A DNA stretch of 64,000 nucleotides from Shewanella fodinae (GTDB taxonomy: Bacteria; Pseudomonadota; Gammaproteobacteria; Enterobacterales; Shewanellaceae): NCBI RefSeq assembly GCF_014651955.1, contig NZ_BMXW01000001.1, positions 329,956 through 393,955 of the forward strand, given 5' to 3'. Under the pieces are notes generated by a model, which worked only from the letters and a program-made list of their open reading frames with translations, was not told the origin of the DNA and did no database searches. A program made the translations under genes and the position numbers. This document shows, piece after piece, positions 37,462-46,096 of the stretch (position 1 is the first letter of the stretch; each line of letters opens with the position of its first letter).

Positions 37462-38399
37462 GGTAATCGCACCTCCAGTGCAATCCCTACCGGTAGGCTA
37501 GCAGCGCCGGGTAAATCAATATCGGTGAGATACATCAGCCGCGCTCTATCCCGTTCATTCAGAGCGAAATAGGGGGTGAACGCTGGCTGGCTGCGAATAT
37601 TGCTGATAGTGCCGTCAAACGGTTGTGAGTGACCATCTACCCACACTTGCACTTTATCGCCTCGATGCACTTGGGCTAACGCGGTTTGCGGCAAATATAC
37701 CCGCGCATAGGCGCGATCGGATGCTAGGAGGGTCACCAATTGTGCCCCGGCAGCAACCCGATCGCCGGTTTTCCATGGAAGAATGTCTACTTCGCCATCC
37801 CTCGGCGCCTTAAGGCTAAGATCGACCAACGATTTCTCGGCTGCAGCCAAGGCGGCAGCCGCTTCATCCACTTGCGCCTGAGCCTGAGCCAGTTGCTCGC
37901 TGCGGGTTCCGTTTTTCAATTCTAGCCACTGCTGCTGCGCCTGTTCGGTAAGTGCTTGAGTCTGGTTTTTCAGAGCAGTAGCTGAGTCCAATTCGGCTTT
38001 ACCTATCATTTGCGCATGATACAACTCTTGTGCCCGGCGATATTGCTTGGCAGCATCCTCTGCCTGCGCCTTGGCCGCTTGCATAGCAGCTTCAGCCGCC
38101 GCAACTTGTTCATTTCTGGCACCAGTTTGTAACTCCAGCAGCTTCGCTCTGGCCTGCTCCAGACTGGCGCGGCGCTGTTCTACAACGGCACTGGCACTAC
38201 GACTGTCCAGTTGCAGCAATAGCTCACCCGCGTGTACCTGCTGCCCTTCAGTGACATCAATAGCGCTGATCTGCTCCGCGACCGGGGCCGACAATATCAT
38301 CCGGTCTCGCTCCAGCGTCCCCATAGCGCGGCTACCATCTCCCCCTGAACAGCCACTCAATAACAACAGCAGCACCCCGCAATAATGTTGGTAATTCAT
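37458..38399 (-). CDS. HlyD-family periplasmic adaptor, lipoprotein
   Basis: 313 residues. It begins with a lipoprotein signal (MNYQHYCGVLLLLLSGCSGG, lipobox LSGC). A biotinyl-lipoyl-like half motif (VTEGQQVHAGELLLQLDSR) is followed by a long Ala/Gln/Glu-rich coiled coil (about residues 70-190), the second half (LKAPRDGEVDILPWKTGDRVAAGAQL) and a beta-barrel domain. This is YbhG-like. It bridges the inner-membrane exporter to an outer-membrane channel; no channel gene is nearby. Both ends overlap neighbours by 4 bp. Confidence 0.9.
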   Translation of the reverse strand: MNYQHYCGVLLLLLSGCSGGDGSRAMGTLERDRMILSAPVAEQISAIDVTEGQQVHAGELLLQLDSRSASAVVEQRRASLEQARAKLLELQTGARNEQVAAAEAAMQAAKAQAEDAAKQYRRAQELYHAQMIGKAELDSATALKNQTQALTEQAQQQWLELKNGTRSEQLAQAQAQVDEAAAALAAAEKSLVDLSLKAPRDGEVDILPWKTGDRVAAGAQLVTLLASDRAYARVYLPQTALAQVHRGDKVQVWVDGHSQPFDGTISNIRSQPAFTPYFALNERDRARLMYLTDIDLPGAASLPVGIALEVRLP

Positions 38400-39052
38400 T
38401 TGTATACTCCTGGCCCGGTAGGCGGCAAGTTATCCGGGTTAAACAATCCTTCACGCATTACAATACGGTTATGATTAAGCAACTTAGTTAACCAGTTATC
38501 GGTCAACTCAAGACCAAATTCCTGCATTAATACCTTGGGGGCTATCAGAGGGAACACCATCAGGCTGATAAAACTGAGACGAATGAGTTGTGGGTCCAGA
38601 TTGACATTAAGTTGCCGTCGAGCGGCCAATTGCTGTACCCAACCAGAAGCGTTGCCCAGCATTTCACGAAATACACCTGAGAGAACAGCAAACGCTTCGT
38701 TATCATTCTGATTATTCAGCACCTGAAAAATCAGTCGTGGTAAAGCCGGATTGGCTGCCATCATCTGGTAGTACGCTTGCATCAGCTCTTCTGGAGAATG
38801 TAGTTCGCAACTGAGGTTGTGTTTAAGTATTTGTGCCACTGGCGCTATCGTTTCTCGCACCATGGTTTCAAACAATCCTGCCTTGGAGCCGAAATAATAG
38901 CGGATCATGGCGGCGTCAACATTGGCCCGTCTGGCGAGTTCGCGAATAGACACGCGCTCATAGGCATTGTGTAAGAAACAAGCCCTAGCGGCATCAACCA
39001 GTGCTGCACGGGTTTGCGGATCACCTTTAGGTCTTCCCGGTTTGATTGGCAT
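38396..39052 (-). CDS. TetR/AcrR regulator of the exporter operon
   Basis: 218 residues. The N-terminal helix-turn-helix includes RVSIRELARRANVDAAMIRYYFGSKAGLFETMV, and the remainder is a ligand-binding helical domain. CecR (YbiH)-like by size and by leading a YbhG-YbhF-like operon. It is the first gene, overlapping the adaptor by 4 bp, so it probably represses its own operon until an inducer binds. The spacing to the upstream TonB receptor gene is 160 bp and includes that gene's terminator. Confidence 0.9.
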   Translation of the reverse strand: MPIKPGRPKGDPQTRAALVDAARACFLHNAYERVSIRELARRANVDAAMIRYYFGSKAGLFETMVRETIAPVAQILKHNLSCELHSPEELMQAYYQMMAANPALPRLIFQVLNNQNDNEAFAVLSGVFREMLGNASGWVQQLAARRQLNVNLDPQLIRLSFISLMVFPLIAPKVLMQEFGLELTDNWLTKLLNHNRIVMREGLFNPDNLPPTGPGVYK

Positions 39053-39156
39053 CGAGGGCTCCTTTAATTCATCTACTGATGAATATAACCAACAATGCCG
39101 GGTTAGACAGGAACTTTAATTCAGCAAACACCACAATGATGCAGAATTGCCGTAAA

Positions 39157-39195
39157 CAAAAGCGGCCATCTACAGCATAACTGCAGTTGGCCGCT
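39157..39195 (-). terminator. Terminator of the Fur-box TonB receptor gene
   Basis: AGCGGCCA (39161-39168) pairs with TGGCCGCT (39188-39195), with a further CTGTAG/CTGCAG pairing inside. On the minus strand it is followed by TTTTGTTT. Confidence 0.8.
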
Positions 39196-39212
39196 TACCG
39201 TGTTTTAACGGA

Positions 39213-41120
39213 TTACAGACTGAGGCTTAGCCCGACAAATACCGCGCGCCCAGGTAGAATGATTTCTGAGTCCTCGTCATCCTTAGCGGGTTCTTCGTTG
39301 GTCACATTGGTGACACCGGCACGGAATTTCACGTGCTCATTAAACTGATAACTACTCCCTAAATCCAGCAACGTATAACCACTCTTGCGTTCAGCACTGC
39401 TGTTAAGATGAGACCCATAGTAGTTACCCGCGGCATACAACATCAAGGCATCAGTCACATGCCAGTCGAGCTTGAGGTTAGCGGTCTGCCGCGGCCGACC
39501 AGTGAGTTCTTCACCGGTACCAGTCTCGGTATCCAAATAGCTGTAGTTGCCTTTAAGGCTAAGATCTTCGGTCAAGTCAACACTGCCGGTCAGCTCAATC
39601 CCCTGCAATGTGACCTTGTCTTCGTTATAGTATGTGCGTGTCGGGCTGACGCGATCCCAAGCGCCTACGGTGATTAAATCTTTCACCCGATTATGGTAAA
39701 CGGTAGCGGACAGTTCATAACGAGGTTGGCTCCACATGGCTGAGAGCTCATAGTTGACACTGGTTTCTGGATCCAGATCTGGATTACCGGTAAGGTTACA
39801 GGCGCCCCCACAGCTGACCGAGGCAAAGGTTGGCGAAGACTCAAATAGGGATGGCGCACGAAACGCGGTGCCGACGCCACCTTTAAGTACCAAGCCATTT
39901 TCAGCATTGAAAACCAGATATGCTCGAGGGCTAAAACGTGAACCGTAATCCTGGTTATCGTCGTAGCGGCCGCCCCACGTTAAACTAAACTGCTCCAGAA
40001 AATCCAATTGATCCTGAATAAATAGCGAATGTTGCTCTGTGCTATCACCACCAGTGACAGGATATTGCACTATGTCATCGACCTCAGTCTTATGGTATTC
40101 ACCCCCGACGGTCCAGTCTTGGGCCAGCGCCGAGAAAAATGCCGTACCGCGGAAAATCGTATTAGTCTCATCTATATTGCGACCCAAAGGCGGTTGTAGA
40201 CGGTACTGAGTGTTATAGTCATACATCTGTGATTTTTCGCGATAAGCCATCAACTCACTGCCACCCCAGCCCCATTCACCTTTATGGGTCAGGCTGAAAG
40301 TATTACGTTCAATTTTTTGCTCACGGTTGGCGGTCGCGGAATAACTTGTCAGAGGGACTTTGTCATTATCATATTGATAATCGAGATCCAAGGTCTGGTT
40401 GTCAGCCACCTGCCAGTTGAAGGCGGTATACAGTTTTTTGGTATTACGCTCCTCTATGGAATCATAACCTGGGGTCAGTTCATCATTATTCCAGGTGTCT
40501 TGATCCGCTTTCTCTGCGGTGAACATCATGCCGAGGGTGTCGGTTAATTTTCCAGTGCCAAACAGGTTTGAGCGAGTACGATCACCACCATCACCGTCAG
40601 TCATCGCACTATATTCTGTATCCAAAGTCAGATCCCAGTTTTCATCCGGTTGCTTAGTAATGACGTTAATAACGCCACCAACGGCATCTGAACCATAAAG
40701 TGCTGACATTGGACCACGAACCACTTCAACACGGGCAATGGCATCAACGGGAATGGCAGTGATATCGAAGTTACCTCCACGCCACAAGCCATTGGAGGAC
40801 GAGACGCGCTTGCCGTTAATCAGCATTAGCACATAACCCTGCCCCATACCACGGATGTAGATATCGTTACGTCCGCCGGTACCGGTATTAACGCTGACGC
40901 CAACACTTGAACGCAAGACATCCCCTAAGTCTTTCACCGGCAGCAGTTTTATTTCATCAGCGTCAATCACAGAAATTGACGCCGGGGCAGTACTCAACTG
41001 TTGATCCTTGGCACTGGCGGTAATCACCATGCGCTCCATCTCCCCATCATCAGCCCATAGTTGGCTGCTGACCGCTAATGCCAGAACGCTCAATACCTGT
41101 GCAGTTACACCTTTTTGCAT
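39213..41120 (-). CDS. TonB-dependent receptor, catecholate/iron type
   Basis: 635 residues with signal peptide ending SSQLWA. A TonB box-like MERMVITAS follows, then the plug domain with DVLRSSVGVSVNTGTGGRNDIYIRG and VEVVRGPMSALYGSDAVGGVINVIT, and a 22-strand beta barrel ending in FVGLSLSL with the terminal hydrophobic residue of outer-membrane proteins. It resembles FepA/CirA-type ferric-siderophore or ligand-gated receptors. A Fur-type palindrome lies 120 bp upstream, supporting iron regulation. It stands alone between two terminators; no siderophore synthesis gene is near. Confidence 0.9.
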   Translation of the reverse strand: MQKGVTAQVLSVLALAVSSQLWADDGEMERMVITASAKDQQLSTAPASISVIDADEIKLLPVKDLGDVLRSSVGVSVNTGTGGRNDIYIRGMGQGYVLMLINGKRVSSSNGLWRGGNFDITAIPVDAIARVEVVRGPMSALYGSDAVGGVINVITKQPDENWDLTLDTEYSAMTDGDGGDRTRSNLFGTGKLTDTLGMMFTAEKADQDTWNNDELTPGYDSIEERNTKKLYTAFNWQVADNQTLDLDYQYDNDKVPLTSYSATANREQKIERNTFSLTHKGEWGWGGSELMAYREKSQMYDYNTQYRLQPPLGRNIDETNTIFRGTAFFSALAQDWTVGGEYHKTEVDDIVQYPVTGGDSTEQHSLFIQDQLDFLEQFSLTWGGRYDDNQDYGSRFSPRAYLVFNAENGLVLKGGVGTAFRAPSLFESSPTFASVSCGGACNLTGNPDLDPETSVNYELSAMWSQPRYELSATVYHNRVKDLITVGAWDRVSPTRTYYNEDKVTLQGIELTGSVDLTEDLSLKGNYSYLDTETGTGEELTGRPRQTANLKLDWHVTDALMLYAAGNYYGSHLNSSAERKSGYTLLDLGSSYQFNEHVKFRAGVTNVTNEEPAKDDEDSEIILPGRAVFVGLSLSL

Positions 41121-41242
41121 GTTCAGTCCCCTAATTCCACATCTACGGACAAAAATATCCTGCTGAAATCCAGCGTCTTTTTGGTTTCAACAGTAGAAGC
41201 ATCAAAATTTCGGGGGACGATAACACATCCAAAAATTATTTC

Positions 41243-41263
41243 AAATGATATTTATTATCATTT
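41243..41263. promoter_or_regulatory. Fur box
   Basis: AAATGATA (41243-41250) and TATCATTT (41256-41263) form a palindrome with a 5-bp centre, close to the Fur consensus GATAATGATAATCATTATC. It is 120 bp upstream of the iron-type TonB receptor start. Confidence 0.75.
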
Positions 41264-41341
41264 GCATTGTTGTTTTTATAACGTGATTTAACGCATGTAA
41301 CGTGATAATTCATTGGTCGTTATTACCCAACAACACGCATA

Positions 41342-41375
41342 GAAAAAGTAAACCCTCCAGCGGTGGAGGGTTTAC
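41342..41375 (-). terminator. Terminator after the 46-aa acidic gene
   Basis: GTAAACCCTCC (41348-41358) pairs with GGAGGGTTTAC (41365-41375), 11 perfect pairs; read on the minus strand it ends in TTTTTC. It lies 28 bp after the small gene's stop. Confidence 0.85.
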
Positions 41376-41402
41376 TTTCAGGAGTAATGCAGCCGTTGCA
41401 CA

Positions 41403-41543
41403 TTAATCAAGAAATGATTCTTCATCAGCATCTACTGGTAAAGAATCAATCACTTCGTCCTGGATCTGATAGTAAGCATCTTGATATTCGTGCAAGTCCA
41501 TAAAATCTCCGGTGTCATCTGGCAGTTGTGAATCAATCAGCAT
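41403..41543 (-). CDS. Acidic 46-residue small protein
   Basis: A 46-codon frame starting at ATG 41543, preceded by GAGGTGG, and closed by a strong terminator. The protein begins MLIDSQLPDDTGDFMDLHEY and ends DADEESFLD. It has 11 Asp and 4 Glu and no Lys or Arg, an unusual composition. There is no signal peptide or membrane segment. A second candidate start (MDLHEY, residue 15) also has GGAG upstream. I do not recognise it. The combination of ribosome-binding site, reading frame and own terminator supports a real gene. Confidence 0.7.
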   Translation of the reverse strand: MLIDSQLPDDTGDFMDLHEYQDAYYQIQDEVIDSLPVDADEESFLD

Positions 41544-41883
41544 CAACGCCACCTCGCAGTTATTACCAGTGGCAATGACAGTGCATAATTCAGCACGTCT
41601 GTTAACGCACTGGCAGGAAAATTATAGCGCCAAAGTTGCTAGACTTACAGTTTTGTTTCAATTTTGAACAGCATTTTAAATGAAAAATGCTATTTAAAGC
41701 CGCAATGTTGCGCAATTTTAGTAATAAATTTCGTAATACTTTCAAAATTAATTGAGAATTATAATCAAAAATAATGCTTTTAAGATCTGACTGCAGATGT
41801 TTTTAAAGCAATTTATTCCATCACCTTCCGCATATATCTGCTATTGCTTATATATGGCTAAATTTGTTTTGGAGATCTGCATC
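41544..41883. other. Divergent promoter region
   Basis: About 340 bp, very AT-rich in the right part (41650-41780), between the acidic small gene and the 74-aa gene. It probably carries both promoters. No defined operator is seen. Confidence 0.45.
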
Positions 41884-42108
41884 ATGAATCATCTGTTGGA
41901 CATGGAAGCACGGACACTGGCTGGTCTGATAGATAATGGCGACATTCTCGGGATGAGGATGTTTATGGAACGCATTCATCTGCCGTTGGATGTACAAGAT
42001 CGGTTGTTATTTCAATTTGCCGCTATGACCCATGCCGACGCCGCTAGCATTGCATCTATATTAGAAAGTGACAGCCAGAGCATTGTGCCCGATCATTTGC
42101 GTTACTAA
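41884..42108 (+). CDS. Small protein of unknown function
   Basis: 74 residues from ATG 41884, with GGAGA about 9 bp upstream. An open frame extends 29 codons further upstream, but that part has no coding character. The sequence MNHLLDMEARTLAGLIDNG followed by a helical, mildly acidic body suggests a small soluble helical protein. I do not recognise the family. Its stop overlaps the stop of the convergent methyltransferase gene by 4 bp. Confidence 0.65.
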   Translation: MNHLLDMEARTLAGLIDNGDILGMRMFMERIHLPLDVQDRLLFQFAAMTHADAASIASILESDSQSIVPDHLRY

Positions 42109-43022
42109 CACGCCTCATAACAATACACCAACGCCTTTAGGGCTCGTTCTGGGTTGCTATCGGCAAATACTGGCGGATTTTCCAACTGGTATAACAGCGA
42201 CAACTGCGGCGCAGCCTCAGCCACTTGTGCCTGCAGAAACGCACGATCCAGTTCCGGGGCATTGAGACACAACAACACTTTTGCACCTGGACTCAATAAT
42301 TCCGGCAAACGCCTTAATAACCGCAAATAGTCCTTAGTGGCAACGAAGCTGCCCTTCTGATTACTTGGGGGATCGGCTATCAACAATTGATAAGGCCCGA
42401 GTTTTTTTAACTTACCCCAAGATTTAAAGATGTCATGGCCCAAGAACCGTACACCAGCAGGCATATTATTTAGCAGATGATTTTGCTTACCAATAGCCAA
42501 TGCGCCTTTGCTCATGTCGATATTAACCACTTCATCCGCGCCACCCGCTATAGCGGCAACGGAAAAACCACAGGTATAAGCAAATAAGTTCAGTACCTTA
42601 CACTGCGCAGCATGCGCTTTCACCCATGCGCGACCATTGGCCATATCCAGAAATAATCCGTGGTTCTGCCCTCTTAACAAATGCACCTGAAAACGGCAGC
42701 CATTCTCGGTAACCACGTGTGGTTCAGGGACTTCACCACACAGCAATCGGGTTTCGGTCTGGTAGCTAGCACGATACTGATAGACCAAATTGCATGGATA
42801 CTGCAACACACCTAATCGCTGACACACCGCCTGCTCTAGCGTTTGTAATTCAGTCTCTGCGAGCAGTTTAAAGGAAGTCAGTAACAACACCGGCGCATAC
42901 CAGTCCAGATTCAGGTGTTCACACCCTGGATAAAGGCCGCCGCGCCCATGAAATAAACGCCCAGCATCGCTGGGTAACGCCAGCTGTTTGATAGCATCCA
43001 GTAACAACTGCATATTGGTCAA
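42105..43022 (-). CDS. Class I SAM-dependent methyltransferase, RlmI-like
   Basis: 305 residues. The Rossmann methyltransferase core includes KVLNLFAYTCGFSVAAIAGGA (SAM-binding motif I), VVNIDMSKGAL and the catalytic-type LIADPPSNQKGSF. This matches the C-terminal domain of RlmI-like rRNA methyltransferases, but the N-terminal PUA domain of RlmI (396 residues in E. coli) is absent and replaced by about 100 other residues. The target is therefore uncertain: RNA is likely by family. Its start overlaps the stop of the AI-2E family gene (4 bp). Confidence 0.8.
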   Translation of the reverse strand: MTNMQLLLDAIKQLALPSDAGRLFHGRGGLYPGCEHLNLDWYAPVLLLTSFKLLAETELQTLEQAVCQRLGVLQYPCNLVYQYRASYQTETRLLCGEVPEPHVVTENGCRFQVHLLRGQNHGLFLDMANGRAWVKAHAAQCKVLNLFAYTCGFSVAAIAGGADEVVNIDMSKGALAIGKQNHLLNNMPAGVRFLGHDIFKSWGKLKKLGPYQLLIADPPSNQKGSFVATKDYLRLLRRLPELLSPGAKVLLCLNAPELDRAFLQAQVAEAAPQLSLLYQLENPPVFADSNPERALKALVYCYEAC

Positions 43023-44116
43023 ATTTCCTTTTTATCTTTAGCAGTAGCAGCATCAGCGCCATTTTCTCCACTATTCAAGGCAAAGGCGCTGGCGTCGTCA
43101 GCTAACAACACCGCCAACTTACGGCTACCCTCACCTGACTCCAGTGCAATTTTTACTATCATGGTAAGAGGTACCGAAAGCAACATACCTACAGAGCCCA
43201 GCAACCAACCCCAAAAAATTAACGACAAAAAGACCACCAGCGTAGATAAGCCTAAGCCTCGCCCCATGAAACGAGGTTCTACAAAATTTCCCATCACCAT
43301 GTTCACCGCCACATACAACAGTACCACGCCACCAGCGCCTGTCGGTCCTAACTGCACAAATGCCAGCAACACCGCGGGTAGCGCGGCAATAATGGAACCA
43401 ATATTGGGGATGTAATTAAATAGAAATGCAACCACGGCCCATAGCAGTGGATAGTCCACTCCCATCAGCCACAAACCGATACCAACGATGGCACCAGTTG
43501 CCAAACTCACCAGAGTTTTAATCACCATATATTGGTTCACAGAATGCAAGAAGCGGTCTATTTGTGATAAACGCATATCAGGGTCATCTAACGCCATATG
43601 CAACTTACGCGGCAACGACTCCGCTTCAAACAGCATGAACACAATTGTCAGGACAATCAGCAACAAGTTAGCCATTACATTGCCGACACTGGATAGCGTA
43701 TTGGTGGTCAGCGACAAGGCCATCCCGGGATCAAAATATGCTAGGACTTTTTCTTTAGAGATCTGGATGTTGAACTGCTGCAGTTTATCCAGCACCCAGG
43801 AAAACTGCTCAACCAATTGCGCTCGGTATACCGGCAGTTGTTTGGAAAACTCATTGATTGATCCACCCACTACAGATGCGAGCCATAAACCAGCGAGCAC
43901 AATCAGTGCCATTAACAACAATACTGCCAGCCAGCGCGGTAGGCGATAACGCGTCATGGCCGCAATCGCTGGCGTACAGATCACCGCAATAAAAACCGAC
44001 AACACAAACGGCACGACAATACTGCCAGCAGCTTTGATGCCAGCCAGCACCACCACCATACACGCCATCAAGGCAAAAGTGCGTAACGTCATTGACGGAC
44101 TGTACGATTGTGACAT
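43019..44116 (-). CDS. AI-2E family transporter (PerM/YdiK-like)
   Basis: 365 residues with about eight membrane segments, including [30 protein letters not shown] and the following [30 protein letters not shown], which are diagnostic of the AI-2E/PerM family (positions about 230-300). Despite the family name, autoinducer export is shown only for a few members; others act as ion antiporters. It forms a two-gene operon with the downstream methyltransferase and is divergent from folX with only 77 bp between. Confidence 0.88.
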   Translation of the reverse strand: MSQSYSPSMTLRTFALMACMVVVLAGIKAAGSIVVPFVLSVFIAVICTPAIAAMTRYRLPRWLAVLLLMALIVLAGLWLASVVGGSINEFSKQLPVYRAQLVEQFSWVLDKLQQFNIQISKEKVLAYFDPGMALSLTTNTLSSVGNVMANLLLIVLTIVFMLFEAESLPRKLHMALDDPDMRLSQIDRFLHSVNQYMVIKTLVSLATGAIVGIGLWLMGVDYPLLWAVVAFLFNYIPNIGSIIAALPAVLLAFVQLGPTGAGGVVLLYVAVNMVMGNFVEPRFMGRGLGLSTLVVFLSLIFWGWLLGSVGMLLSVPLTMIVKIALESGEGSRKLAVLLADDASAFALNSGENGADAATAKDKKEI

Positions 44117-44193
44117 TGCTAAAATCCTTCTTGTTCCCAGATAAAGTTGCTAATCTTTTAGATAAAACTGCAAATCAAACAACAAGTAATCAC

Positions 44194-44565
44194 ATGACGA
44201 ATCCAGAATTGGCTATTATACGCATTAAAAATCTCAGATTGCGCACTTTTATCGGGATCAAAGATGAAGAGATCAACAACCGACAGGACGTGATCATCAA
44301 TGTCACCATGCATTACTACGCCGAAAAAGCACGAAAAACAGATGACATGGAGCATGCGCTTAATTACCGGACAATCACCAAAGCCATTATTACATTGGTA
44401 GAAGATAACCGGTTTTCACTGCTGGAGCATCTTACCGGCAAAATTCTGGAAATAGCCAGTGAACATCCCTGGGTAGAATACGCTACGGTGGAAGTAGACA
44501 AGCCACATGCGCTGCGTTTTGCCGATTCCGTATCATTACAACTGAGTTGGCAACGACCAGAATGA
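44194..44565 (+). CDS. folX: Dihydroneopterin triphosphate 2'-epimerase
   Basis: 123 residues from ATG 44194 ([21 protein letters not shown]), close to E. coli FolX (120); the longer open frame upstream would run into the divergent gene's promoter. FolB/FolX fold with [13 protein letters not shown], the catalytic-region [11 protein letters not shown] and the Glu in [10 protein letters not shown]. The following gene is a YfcH-like epimerase, the same folX-yfcH pairing as in E. coli, which supports FolX rather than FolB. It epimerises 7,8-dihydroneopterin triphosphate; the physiological use is tied to tetrahydromonapterin. Confidence 0.9.
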   Translation: MTNPELAIIRIKNLRLRTFIGIKDEEINNRQDVIINVTMHYYAEKARKTDDMEHALNYRTITKAIITLVEDNRFSLLEHLTGKILEIASEHPWVEYATVEVDKPHALRFADSVSLQLSWQRPE

Positions 44566-44632
44566 TTTACATGCAGTTTTGCAGCCCAATCCTATCATCA
44601 GCATAGACAGTGATATCTCGGGGAGAAGTGTG

Positions 44633-45523
44633 ATGAAGATACTGATTACCGGCGCCACAGGGTTAGTTGGAACTGCACTGGTGGCAAACCTTGAAACTGA
44701 TCATCAGCTGTTAATCGTCAGTCGTAATCCCTTACTTGCCAGACAAAAACTGGGGTTTCACCATCAATACCTGCCGTCTTTAGATGGCTTACAACATCTC
44801 AACGACATTGACGCGGTTATCAATTTGGCAGGAGAACCTATTGTGGGGAAACGCTGGAGCGAATCCCAAAAACAACTGATTTGCCGCAGCCGCTGGGATA
44901 TCACTTCCAGACTAAGTCAATTGATAAAATCCTCAAGTAATCCACCTAGCTGTTTTATTAGTGGTTCGGCCATCGGCTATTACGGTGGACAAGATGATAC
45001 GCTGCTGGACGAGGACGCAACGCCACAAGAAGAATTCAGCCACTATATCTGTGCCGAATGGGAACGCCGTGCCTTGGCGGCGCAATCAAATGCTACCCGC
45101 GTGTGTATTTTGCGGACGGGCATCGTATTGGCAGCGAAAGGCGGTGCACTCGCCAAAATGCTGCCAGCCTTTCGGGTCGGACTGGGCGGTCCCATTGCCA
45201 ATGGTCGACAGGGGATGAGCTGGATCCATTTAGCGGATATGGTTGAATTGATCCTGTTTTTACTGGAACACACCACTGCTCAAGGGGTCTATAACGCGAC
45301 AGCGCCCTATCCTGTTAGCAATGCGGAATTTGCCCACGCGTTGGGGAAAGCATTGCAGCGACCGGCAATTCTGCCCGCACCAGCCTTTATGCTAAAACTG
45401 CTGTTTGGGGAAATGGCCGAGCTATTGATAGAAGGTCAATATGTGATCCCAAGTAGAGCCATGCAAGCGGGATTTCACTTTAAATTTCCGAAACTGGAAC
45501 AGGCACTGGCAGACCTGTTTTAA
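44633..45523 (+). CDS. yfcH: YfcH-like NAD-dependent epimerase (TIGR01777 type)
   Basis: 296 residues from ATG 44633, with GGGGAGAAG well spaced upstream; the frame is open 18 codons further but without conserved sequence. Rossmann motif ITGATGLVGTAL, then VINLAGEPIVGKRWSESQK, SGSAIGYYGGQ and RTGIVLAAKGGALAKMLPAF, all typical of the YfcH/SDR39U1 family. The substrate is unknown. It follows folX by 67 bp and is probably co-transcribed. Confidence 0.92.
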   Translation: MKILITGATGLVGTALVANLETDHQLLIVSRNPLLARQKLGFHHQYLPSLDGLQHLNDIDAVINLAGEPIVGKRWSESQKQLICRSRWDITSRLSQLIKSSSNPPSCFISGSAIGYYGGQDDTLLDEDATPQEEFSHYICAEWERRALAAQSNATRVCILRTGIVLAAKGGALAKMLPAFRVGLGGPIANGRQGMSWIHLADMVELILFLLEHTTAQGVYNATAPYPVSNAEFAHALGKALQRPAILPAPAFMLKLLFGEMAELLIEGQYVIPSRAMQAGFHFKFPKLEQALADLF

Positions 45524-45565
45524 TGACAAATGATTTGCTCAGAGGGCGCTAACAATGACGGCAAT

Positions 45566-46096
45566 TCACAGCGGTTGTAGATTTTCATCCAGCAAACCGA
45601 CCAACAGTAGTTCGCCATCATTTGCTAAGCGAAACTCACCATAGCGGGCCGCATCAAAATGTGCTGCCTGGCCTTCCTCAAAAAACCAGGCATTGCTAGC
45701 AATACGCACCCGATTGTTACGCACTTTAAAAGGTAGTAATCGCTGTTGTCCGGTCATATCAGTATCAGCATTGCTGAAACGATAACCACGATAAAGCGCT
45801 GGCCCCTGCAGCTGTAGTGTCAGTAGCAGCCAGCCCTGCAAATTGGGCTGCCAGTTACCATCATCCTGCAACGCCTGCCGTAGCTCTCTGGCAACCACAT
45901 AATCCAACGCCATATAATCGCCTTGCATCAGCGAGCGAGGATCTTTGGGTGCTAGCGCCAATATGATTGGCTCACCATTGCGCCATAACTGCTCTTTGTG
46001 CCACACGGAAAAATTCACCAGCAACAAACTGCACAATCCCAGCATGAATGCCCACAATACGGTCTTCCGCGGTGGCTGATAGCAAGTAGCAGCCAT
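45566..46096 (-). CDS. GDYxxLxY-motif membrane-anchored protein
   Basis: 176 residues from ATG 46096, which overlaps the DUF4401 gene's stop (TAATG). One N-terminal membrane segment (TVLWAFMLGLCSLLLVNFSVW), then an extracytoplasmic domain with the name-giving GDYMALDY and a repeated basic/aromatic strand pattern ending LLVGLLDENLQPL. The family is known from its co-occurrence with DUF2157 and DUF4401 membrane proteins; function is unknown. Last gene of that three-gene operon. Confidence 0.82.
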   Translation of the reverse strand: MAATCYQPPRKTVLWAFMLGLCSLLLVNFSVWHKEQLWRNGEPIILALAPKDPRSLMQGDYMALDYVVARELRQALQDDGNWQPNLQGWLLLTLQLQGPALYRGYRFSNADTDMTGQQRLLPFKVRNNRVRIASNAWFFEEGQAAHFDAARYGEFRLANDGELLLVGLLDENLQPL

